A stretch of 64,000 bases of DNA. It comes from Acidimicrobiaceae bacterium. Its GTDB lineage: Bacteria > Actinomycetota > Acidimicrobiia > Acidimicrobiales > Aldehydirespiratoraceae. This document shows, piece by piece, positions 57,938 through 64,000 of this stretch. Both the position numbers and the translations under genes were made by a program. Numbering within the stretch: the stretch's first letter is position 1; each line of letters starts with the position of its first letter. The notes below the pieces were generated by a model. It ran no database searches, was not told the DNA's origin, and saw nothing but the letters and a program-made list of their open reading frames with translations. The stretch lies in the NCBI GenBank assembly GCA_009842325.1, contig VYFQ01000014.1:37286-101285 (forward strand). The letters are read 5' to 3'.

Positions 57938-58995
57938 TCGCGCCTGGGCAGCAGCCTGGCCCGGTCCGGGTTCCAGGTCACGGTGACCCGCGATCCGACG
58001 GCCGCGGTCCCGAACTCGTCGGGGATCTCGGCCTTGACCGTCGAGTCCAGTGCAGTGCACTCGGCCCGGTAGGTGAGGGCTGACCCCCGGAAGGCGGCGT
58101 CGGTCACGATCGCCTCGAGCGCGCCACCCGGTGGGCCGAACCGGACGTCGGTGGGGCGCACGACGAGCCAGTGAGGCCCGCTCACACCCTCCGACCCTGC
58201 GATCGGCAACCTGAGTCCGTCGGTGGTGCTCACCTCGTCGGCGTCGGAGCGGGCGACATCGACGGCGAACACGTTGGCGTCGCCGACGAAGCTGGCCGCG
58301 AAGTCCGACTGAGGCTCGCGGTATATCGCCTCGGCGCTGCCGAGTTGCACGACCCGGCCGCCGTTGAACACTGCGATCCGATCCGACAGAGCCAGGGCTT
58401 CGCGCTGGTCGTGCGTGACGTAGATGAAGGTTGCTCCCAGCTCCCGGTGGACTCTGCGCAGCTCGGCCTCCATCTCCAGGCGGATCTTGAGGTCGAGGGC
58501 CGACAGCGGCTCGTCCAGCAGCAGCACCTTGGGTCGCTTGGCCAAGGCCCGGGCCAGGTTGACGCGCTGGCGCTGTCCTCCCGACAGCTCGGTCGTTCGG
58601 CGCCGCTCGAATCCCTCGAGCCGCACGAGGCTCAGCGCCTCGGCCACCCGCTCGTTGACCTCTGCCTTGGAGACCTTGGCCACCCGCAGGCCGAACGCGA
58701 TATTGCGGCCCACGTCGAGGTGGGGAAACAGCGTGCTCTGCTGGAACACCATGTTGACCGGGCGGCGATGCGCAGGCAGCCCGGTGATGTCCTGGCCGTC
58801 GAGCACGATCCTGCCCTCGGTGGGGGTCAGGAACCCGGCGATCGCTCGCAGCGTGGTGGTCTTGCCGCAGCCGGAGGGACCGAGGAACGTGAGGAACTCG
58901 CCGTCGCGAACCTCAAGGTTGACGTCGGTGAGGACCTCGGTGTCGCCGAAGCGGTGGGTGAGTCCCTGCACTGCCAGCCGGATCGGGTCCGTCAT
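57934..58995 (-). CDS. PotA-type ABC transporter ATP-binding protein
   Basis: Cytoplasmic ATPase of 353 residues that powers the importer encoded with it. Walker A FLGPSGCGKTTTLRAIAG, Q-loop MVFQQSTLFPH, signature LSGGQRQRVNLARALA, Walker B VLLLDEPLSALD and the switch His in VTHDQREALALSD are intact. The C-terminal TOBE domain (about residues 240-353) is typical of spermidine/putrescine and iron-type importers. The ATG at 58995 overlaps the upstream permease stop (ATGA). Confidence 0.93.
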   Translation of the reverse strand: MTDPIRLAVQGLTHRFGDTEVLTDVNLEVRDGEFLTFLGPSGCGKTTTLRAIAGFLTPTEGRIVLDGQDITGLPAHRRPVNMVFQQSTLFPHLDVGRNIAFGLRVAKVSKAEVNERVAEALSLVRLEGFERRRTTELSGGQRQRVNLARALAKRPKVLLLDEPLSALDLKIRLEMEAELRRVHRELGATFIYVTHDQREALALSDRIAVFNGGRVVQLGSAEAIYREPQSDFAASFVGDANVFAVDVARSDADEVSTTDGLRLPIAGSEGVSGPHWLVVRPTDVRFGPPGGALEAIVTDAAFRGSALTYRAECTALDSTVKAEIPDEFGTAAVGSRVTVTWNPDRARLLPRRD

Positions 58996-59813
58996 AGTTG
59001 GCCGTCCCGCTGGGCGAGCGAGTCGCGCCTTCGCCGGCGCTCCAGGCGAACGGCATACAGGACCGCAACCAGCCAGATCGCGAGGTTGGCGAACAGCAGC
59101 AGCGACGAGATGGCGTTCACGGACGGATCGATCGTTCGCCGCAGCCGCGAGAAGATCACCAGCGGCAGGGTCGACTCGTTGCCGATGACGAAGAACGTGA
59201 CGATGAACTCGTCGAAGCTGATGACGAAGGCCATCGCCGCCCCTGCGAGCAGTACCGGGAGGACCTGGGGCAGGATCACATACCAGAACCGGTACCACGG
59301 CGGCGCGCCGAGGTCGGCCGCGGCCTCGAGCTGGGAGACCTCCACCCGGTCGAAGGCGGTGCGGGCGATCACGAAGAACACGGGCGCGACGAACACCGCG
59401 TGCGCGATGACCACCGTCATGGTCGACAGCGGGATGCCTCGACTGCTGAAGAATGACAGCATCGCGATGCCGAGAATCAGCGGCGGAATGGTCACCGGCA
59501 GCAGGAACAGCCCGCCGTAGACGGCCTTGAGGCGAGACTCGGTGCGGCTCACGCCGTAGGCGGCCGCCGTGCCGGACACGAACGTGGCTGCCGCGGTCAG
59601 CAGCGCGACCCGAAGCGAAGTCGCCAGCCCGCTGCGGAACGCGCGATCGGCGAGCACCTCGCGATACCAGCGAGTCGACAGCCCCTCGAAGGGCGGTGTG
59701 AGCGAGTTCGTCTTGTGGAACGAGAACAGCACGACAACCGCAAGAGGAGCGAACAGGAACACGACAGCGACCACAGTGATGGCAGCCGTGGGGATGCTTC
59801 TCCTCGTGTGCAT
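58992..59813 (-). CDS. ABC transporter permease, PotC-like
   Basis: Inner-membrane permease of 273 residues with six hydrophobic segments. An N-terminal FLFAPLAVVVLFSFHKTNSLT is typical of PotC proteins, and the EAA loop is QLEAAADLGAPPWYRFWYVILPQ. It pairs with the PotB-like gene one base upstream; both substrate-channel halves and the ATPase are present. Substrate is not readable from the permease but the operon context favours an amine. Confidence 0.9.
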   Translation of the reverse strand: MHTRRSIPTAAITVVAVVFLFAPLAVVVLFSFHKTNSLTPPFEGLSTRWYREVLADRAFRSGLATSLRVALLTAAATFVSGTAAAYGVSRTESRLKAVYGGLFLLPVTIPPLILGIAMLSFFSSRGIPLSTMTVVIAHAVFVAPVFFVIARTAFDRVEVSQLEAAADLGAPPWYRFWYVILPQVLPVLLAGAAMAFVISFDEFIVTFFVIGNESTLPLVIFSRLRRTIDPSVNAISSLLLFANLAIWLVAVLYAVRLERRRRRDSLAQRDGQL

Positions 59814-59814
59814 G

Positions 59815-60705
59815 TCAGCCCCAGTCGACGCGATTCAGTCGGGCCAGCCGCAGGCCGAGCCGGATCAGGGCGTAGAGCGCGGCGTAGAACAAGATCATCA
59901 GGATTGCCAGGGCTGCGCCCTTGCCGTAGTCGCCGGCTTCGCGGAAGTACCGGTTGATCTGGGTGCCGATCAACTGGCCGCGCAGCCCGCCGAGGAACTG
60001 CGGGGTGACGAAGTCCGCTGAGCTGATGATGAACACGAACGTCCACGCGCTCGCGATCGGTGAGGCCATCAGCGGGAGGATCACCTGCCGCCAGCGAACG
60101 GCCGGGCCGGCTCCAAGATCCTCGGCCGCCTCGAGCAGCTCGGACCGCACCGGGCGGATGGCGGCATACAGGATGATGATGGCGAACGGCAGCAACAGGT
60201 GGAGTTCGGCGATGATCACCGCGGTCCGGCTGAAGATGAGAAACCCGACCGGTTCATCGATGAGGCCGACCCGTTCGAGACTGGCGTTCACGACGCCGTT
60301 GGAGCCGAGCACGGTACGCCAGGCGTAGATCCGGACCAGGTAGCCGGCGAACATCGAAGCCACTACGAGTGATACCACCGATGTGGCCATCCGGCCCGCG
60401 CTGAACTGCAGCCAATAGGCAACGGGCAGACCGACGGCCACCGTCACGCTGGCGGTGATCGTCCCGGTGACGATCGAGTTCCACACCATCGTCCGGTTGA
60501 CGCCCAGAGTCAGCGCACTCTCGTAGTTGACTGCGGTCGCGGGCCTGCCGATCTGGAACAGTTCTCCGGTCAGGAAGCTGTAGACGACCACCACTGCTAT
60601 CGGCACCACGAAGAACACCAGCATCGCCAAAGCCGGCGGGGTCGCGACCAGAAGCGACGCCCGGCTGGCTCGAGTGGCGAGGTTGCGACTCGTTCGACCG
60701 ATCAT
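59815..60705 (-). CDS. ABC transporter permease, PotB-like
   Basis: Permease of 296 residues with six hydrophobic segments. VFFVVPIAVVVVYSFLTG at the N-terminus and the EAA loop LLEAAEDLGAGPAVRWRQVILPL are clear. It is the first of three overlapping or touching genes (permease, permease, ATPase). Only 17 bases separate its ATG from the divergent marR gene, so there is little room for its own promoter; transcription may come from the binding-protein gene through the marR region. Confidence 0.9.
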   Translation of the reverse strand: MIGRTSRNLATRASRASLLVATPPALAMLVFFVVPIAVVVVYSFLTGELFQIGRPATAVNYESALTLGVNRTMVWNSIVTGTITASVTVAVGLPVAYWLQFSAGRMATSVVSLVVASMFAGYLVRIYAWRTVLGSNGVVNASLERVGLIDEPVGFLIFSRTAVIIAELHLLLPFAIIILYAAIRPVRSELLEAAEDLGAGPAVRWRQVILPLMASPIASAWTFVFIISSADFVTPQFLGGLRGQLIGTQINRYFREAGDYGKGAALAILMILFYAALYALIRLGLRLARLNRVDWG

Positions 60706-60722
60706 CTCATACTCTTCTGGCT

Positions 60723-61274
60723 GTGGCTGAGCAGTCCCGGACCAGTCTCACCGACCCGCTCGAGGCCCGCCACGGCATCGAGCAACGCGGTGTGGCGCTC
60801 GCCCGCGAACTCGGCATCGACCAGAGTTCCTTCCAGGTGGCATCGAACCTGCACTGGACTTTCACCTTGATGAAGGCACTGTTCGAGCGCGGGCCGCTGG
60901 CGGAGGAGAGGCTCTCAATGTCGGGCTTCGTCGCGTTGTGGGCCCTGCGGGTGAGCGGCGAGATGGAGGGCCGCGAGGTCGCGGCCGAGGTAGGGATCGC
61001 CCGCTCGAGCTTCTCGGGGCTGGCGAACCGGCTGGAGCAACGCGGCCTCATTCAAAGGCGCCAGAGCCCCAATGACGGCCGGGCGGTACTGTTCTCGCTC
61101 ACCGAGCAGGGGCGGATCGTGCTGGAGCGGGTCTGGCCCGAACTCAACCGCTGCGAGCAGCAGCTCTCGGAGCACCTCGGCCCCGACGGGCGCCGCGAAC
61201 TGGCCGACGCGCTCCGAAGCGTCGCCGACCAGCTCACGACTCTCCTACAACACGAAGCCGCTGTCGACGCCTGA
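60723..61274 (+). CDS. MarR-family transcriptional regulator
   Basis: A 183-residue winged-helix protein. Helix-turn-helix region EGREVAAEVGIARSSFSGLANRLEQRGLIQRRQSPNDGRAVLFSLTEQG carries the MarR D-x-R wing signature (NDGRA). The long N-terminal helix and the 25-residue C-terminal helix suit dimerisation. The probable operator is AGTTCGT-AC-ACGAACT, found at 54570 and 62582. It has no obvious site of its own. Start: GTG at 60723, without a Shine-Dalgarno sequence. It lies on the opposite strand between the binding-protein and permease genes; its stop abuts the binding-protein stop. Confidence 0.88.
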   Translation: MAEQSRTSLTDPLEARHGIEQRGVALARELGIDQSSFQVASNLHWTFTLMKALFERGPLAEERLSMSGFVALWALRVSGEMEGREVAAEVGIARSSFSGLANRLEQRGLIQRRQSPNDGRAVLFSLTEQGRIVLERVWPELNRCEQQLSEHLGPDGRRELADALRSVADQLTTLLQHEAAVDA

Positions 61275-62534
61275 TCAGCCGCCGGTGCTCAGCGAGGCGT
61301 AGGCCTCGATGAAATCGCCCATCGAGATGACGCCGCCCTCGCCCGTCGGCAACGCGGAGACCGGGTTGGCGGCCAGGAAGGCATCGAGATCGTCGTACGG
61401 GTACAACGCCCGGTTGGCGTCGCTGATCAACTCGATCGACGCCTGGACCGGCGTGGCCTGAGCGAAGGCGTCGTTGATGGCCGCGTTGACCTCTGGGTCG
61501 AGCATGGCATTGATGAACGCCAGCGCTCCGTCGCGGTTGTCAGCGTCGGCCGGGATCGAATAGACCTCGACGAACGAGAACGTTCCTTCCTCGGGAAACA
61601 CCGTGACGATGTCGGGGTTCTCGGTGAACGCGCCCAGCCCGGGGTACCCGCCGTAGCTAGCCAGCACCTCGCCGGAGGCCAGCAGACCGATCACGTCGCC
61701 GAACGAGGGCGACAGGACCCGTGCCTGCGCCCAGATTCCCCGCATGAACTCGATGACGTCATCGAGTTGGTCCGGCGTGAGCGTCTGAGCCGGGTAGCCC
61801 AGGGCAGCCGCGGCCGCCTGCAGGTGCAACCCGGGCACATCGGGGATGGCGACCTTGCCGGTCAACTCGGGATCGAGCAGGTCGGCGTAGGACGTGGGCG
61901 AGATCGCGGAGCTGTCGAAGGTGATGCCGAGAGGAGCGAAGCTGAAGGGTATGGCCAGCCAGTTCCCGTCCTCGTCCTTGAAGTGGTCCCACTCGTCGTC
62001 GGCGAACTGCGAGATCAGACCCTCCAGATTGGGGACCTCCTCGGGAGCGATCGGCGACAGCACGCCCTCGGTGGCCCGGTACGGCGCATGTTCGGCCGAG
62101 GTCCACCCGAGAAGGTCGATCCCCGCGCCGCCCCCACTGGCGAACCGGGCGACGATGTCGGACGGGGCGCCGATGTAGGTGGCGTTGATCTCGATGCCGA
62201 GTTCGGCCAACTGCGCCTCGGTCACCCCGAAGAACGTGTCGTATCCCTCCCAGCCCATGTAGTCCAGCGTGCCGAAGTCGGCCATTGCCATACCGTCGTC
62301 GTCCTGTTCGACTGGTTCGTCTGTGGCAGCCGGCTCGGGCGTGGTGCCTTCCGGTTCGGTTGGTTCTTCCGTGGCGGCGGGCGTGGTGCCCTCTGGTTCG
62401 GTTGGTTCTTCCGTGGCGGCCGGCTCGGCCGAGTCGCCGTCGTTATCATCACCGCACGCGACTGCCATGAGCGCTAGTGCCGTCAGGGCAACGAGCAGGC
62501 TGATCGGCCTGCCCCATCGTGACCGACGAGTCAT
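61275..62534 (-). CDS. ABC transporter solute-binding lipoprotein, PotD-like
   Basis: Extracellular binding protein of 419 residues. The signal peptide ends ALALMAVAC, a lipobox, followed by a low-complexity Glu/Pro/Thr linker with a 14-residue tandem repeat, then a family-1 binding fold (about residues 90-419): DYMGWEGYD, IDLLGWTSAEH, AIPFSFAPLGITFDSS, ASYGGYPGLG. The overall pattern is that of spermidine/putrescine-type proteins, but the pocket residues cannot be assigned. ATG at 62534 follows GGAGGAGG. The operator lies 44 bases upstream. Confidence 0.88.
   Translation of the reverse strand: MTRRSRWGRPISLLVALTALALMAVACGDDNDGDSAEPAATEEPTEPEGTTPAATEEPTEPEGTTPEPAATDEPVEQDDDGMAMADFGTLDYMGWEGYDTFFGVTEAQLAELGIEINATYIGAPSDIVARFASGGGAGIDLLGWTSAEHAPYRATEGVLSPIAPEEVPNLEGLISQFADDEWDHFKDEDGNWLAIPFSFAPLGITFDSSAISPTSYADLLDPELTGKVAIPDVPGLHLQAAAAALGYPAQTLTPDQLDDVIEFMRGIWAQARVLSPSFGDVIGLLASGEVLASYGGYPGLGAFTENPDIVTVFPEEGTFSFVEVYSIPADADNRDGALAFINAMLDPEVNAAINDAFAQATPVQASIELISDANRALYPYDDLDAFLAANPVSALPTGEGGVISMGDFIEAYASLSTGG
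62341..62424 (-). repeat. 42-bp tandem repeat in the binding-protein linker
   Basis: Two units of 42 bases (62341-62382 and 62383-62424) differ at three bases or so. Each encodes a 14-residue unit of the type AATEEPTEPEGTTP in the spacer after the lipid anchor. Copy number could vary between strains. Confidence 0.8.
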
Positions 62535-62577
62535 GTGGGATCCTCCTCCCTTGCCTGCCGGAGGCGCCGCCGCCGAC

Positions 62578-62603
62578 AAGATAGTTCGTACACGAACTAT
62601 CTT
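62578..62603. promoter_or_regulatory. MarR-type operator, site 2
   Basis: A 26-bp palindrome: AAGATAGTTCGT, centre AC, ACGAACTATCTT. The inner 16 bases (62583-62598) are identical to site 1. The arms are perfect over 12 bases. It lies 44 bases before the ATG of the binding-protein gene on the minus strand; the arm sequence TATCTT could itself be a -10 hexamer, which would make binding repressive. Confidence 0.8.
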
Positions 62604-62721
62604 ACACGCAACCCGGACGGAAGATCAAGGGGAAGCGGATCAGCTGGATCGCTGCCTCAATCGGTCTCGTCCGTAGGATCGACTCGTCTAGCGGCCGGTA
62701 AGTGAGCGTCTAGGAGTTGCG

Positions 62722-63399
62722 ATGTCAGACACCACCGCCGACGATCGATTGAAGGCCGACGACATCAACGCCTACCTGGCCAAGCATCGCAACTGGGGAC
62801 GATGGGGGCACGACGACGAGCTGGGGGCGATCAACCTGATCACGGCCGAGAAGAGGCTGAGTTCGGCGGCCGCGGTGCGCACGGGCCGGACAGTGTCGCT
62901 GAGCCGCCCCCTCCCCACAGGGCCGGGACCGGACAATCCGCACCCGGCCCGCCACTTCATGCAGCGATTCCCTCGAGATCCGGGGGCGGGGTGGCGGTCG
63001 ACTTCATAGGCGTCAACTGCCACGGACTGGCACTGACGCATGTCGACGCTCTTTGCCATGTATGGGCCGTGGGGAGGCATGACCGGTGCCGGCTCCCTAC
63101 CGTCCGCCAGCGACGAGCGGCCCGGCCTGCACGCCTCCTGCCTCCGGTTCATAAGGGAGACCGACACTGCGGTCCTCGTATGGGACATGATGGATCTCAC
63201 GCCCTACGGCCTCGCGATCCCGTGGGCGGTCCATGCCGCGGCGTGGGCCTTCGGCGTCGCTCTGGTCGACAACGCCCTGCTCGAACCGCTGTCGCATGCG
63301 TGCGAGCAGGAGGGTCGTTACGAGTTCCAGCTCGTGGTGGCCCCACTGCAGATACCGGGAGGCACCGGGTCCCCAGTCAATCCTCTTGCGATCCTCTGA
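62722..63399 (+). pseudogene. Broken cyclase-family (kynurenine formamidase-like) gene
   Basis: The first frame (62722-63009) gives the typical cyclase N-terminus: WGRWGHDDELGAINLITAEK and RTGRTVSLSRPLP. The next segment shifts frame and reads VDFIGVNCHGLALTHVDALCHV, including the metal-binding H-x3-D motif. The reading then returns to the first frame (63066-63399): LHASCLRFIRE, PLSHACEQEGRYEF and PGGTGSPVNPLAIL, the family C-terminus. About 90 residues from the middle are missing. So at least one frameshift plus an internal deletion has killed it. The ATG at 62722 follows AGGAG. It may once have belonged to the adjacent regulon. Confidence 0.75.
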
Positions 63400-63472
63400 C
63401 GGGCAGCTGCACGCACAGAGTTCTGAGGTGGGGTAGCCATGAGACGGCCACAAGACGCACCTCTGCAAGCTC

Positions 63473-64000
63473 TCATCGAACGATTTTCACGTTGACGATC
63501 TGGCCTTCCGTCCAGGACACGTCGACGTTTCTGAAGACGAAGTTCGAATCTCCGCTGGGAAAATCGAGCGCCACATCGTCTATGTGCAGTGTCCAGTCTC
63601 CTGTGCCGGCAACCGGTGCCCTAAAGGCCAGATAGAGCTTCCGCTCCGACTCCAAGTACCAGAGCCACTTTATTTGAAGTTGGATGCTGCCCGTTACGTT
63701 CGAGAACAGGGTGTCGTCAAGGTAGGCGCCCAGGCTGCTGTTGCCATAGTCCGCCACCGTCATCTCTCCCGACCACAACGTCTCGACCTGATTTGGCGGC
63801 CTTGAAACCGGGGCTGTAGCGGCGCTTGTCACGCTTTCTGAGTAGCCGTCGCCGTCCGTGAAGCTGACCTGCACTTTGATGGCCTGACCCACGTCGTCGT
63901 GGGTCAGGGTGTGCGTCTGGGCGGTGGCGCCGGGGATGCTCATGTCGGTGTTGCCGTCATTGCGTATCCACTGGTAGTTGAACTGCACGTTGGCGAGCCC
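63473..64000 (-). CDS. C-terminal part of a large repeat-type secreted protein (runs off the window)
   Basis: The frame is open to the window edge; 175 residues are visible. The first 65 form an Ig/bacterial-repeat unit: QFNYQWIRND, PGATAQTHTLTHDDVGQAIKV, SFTDGDGYSESVTSAATAPV, as found in tandem in long surface or fibronectin-like proteins. The rest (TLWSGEMTVADYGNSSLGAY and beyond) is a C-terminal domain I do not recognise. The base composition is lower in GC than elsewhere, which suggests a differently evolving or acquired gene. The start codon lies outside. Confidence 0.75.
   Translation of the reverse strand, partial: GLANVQFNYQWIRNDGNTDMSIPGATAQTHTLTHDDVGQAIKVQVSFTDGDGYSESVTSAATAPVSRPPNQVETLWSGEMTVADYGNSSLGAYLDDTLFSNVTGSIQLQIKWLWYLESERKLYLAFRAPVAGTGDWTLHIDDVALDFPSGDSNFVFRNVDVSWTEGQIVNVKIVR

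Noticed and set aside
63040..63399. Separate intact small gene
   Set aside because: Its residues are the C-terminal part of the same cyclase family whose N-terminus lies at 62722; it is a fragment of one broken gene.

Overview
The window is a high-GC, densely packed stretch of chromosome. It most likely comes from an actinobacterium, and my best guess is Acidimicrobiia or a relative. The clues are a cysN-cysC fusion, the actinobacterial OPS-dependent cysteine synthase CysM with a Mec-type JAMM peptidase, a DUF3151 protein, a class F sortase, frequent GTG starts and many 1-4 bp start/stop overlaps. No rRNA is present, so the placement is inference. No transposase, integrase or phage gene was seen.

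Layout. 0-6 kb: pentose phosphate genes (tkt, tal) run into sulfate activation (cysD, cysNC). 6-15.8 kb: a ClC-type channel, RNase D, a MobA-rhodanese fusion, DUF3151, a short-chain dehydrogenase (SDR), an acyl-CoA dehydrogenase, pyruvate kinase and a glycerophosphodiesterase. 15.8-16.55 kb: a gene-free, purine-rich, hairpin-dense block behind a TTGACA promoter, which may encode a large structured RNA. 16.6-19 kb: a surface-protein locus with two tandem secreted paralogues, a decayed copy of the start of the sortase gene between them, and a class F sortase that looks like a lipoprotein. 19-23 kb: an NCS2-like permease with an unusual C-terminus, a small helical protein, and a secreted lipoprotein of the endonuclease/exonuclease/phosphatase fold. 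23-29 kb: gltB/gltD. 29-37 kb: a potassium block (two trkH, trkA), 5-formyl-THF cyclo-ligase, and a membrane pyrophosphatase carrying the potassium-dependent motif. 36.7-37 kb: repeats and a gene fossil. 37-54 kb: mostly housekeeping genes (menB, rpe, clpP, tRNA-Leu, an E1 alpha/beta pair, rdgB, rph, rpmG, rpmB, cysM, smpB, ssrA/tmRNA), plus a MaoC-alpha/beta-hydrolase fusion and a PQ-loop membrane protein.

54.5-62.6 kb holds the most interesting unit. It contains a GcvT/DmdA-type folate-dependent methyltransferase, a flavoprotein closely resembling trimethylamine/dimethylamine dehydrogenase, a PotABCD-type ABC transporter and a MarR regulator. The same palindrome (arms AGTTCGT/ACGAACT) overlaps the methyltransferase promoter and lies just upstream of the solute-binding-protein gene. 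I read this as one regulon for uptake and oxidative demethylation of a methylated amine or betaine, with the one-carbon unit captured on folate. Several residues expected in the trimethylamine dehydrogenase active site differ, so the substrate is probably not trimethylamine.

62.7-64 kb: a broken cyclase-family gene and, running off the end, the C-terminal part of a repeat-type secreted protein with lower-GC sequence.

A 92/94-bp dispersed repeat occurs twice (22,955-23,046 inverted; 36,717-36,810). Its two copies differ by a paired gain of one base in each arm of an internal hairpin. All functional calls were read by eye from motifs and remembered family sequences; no database search was run.
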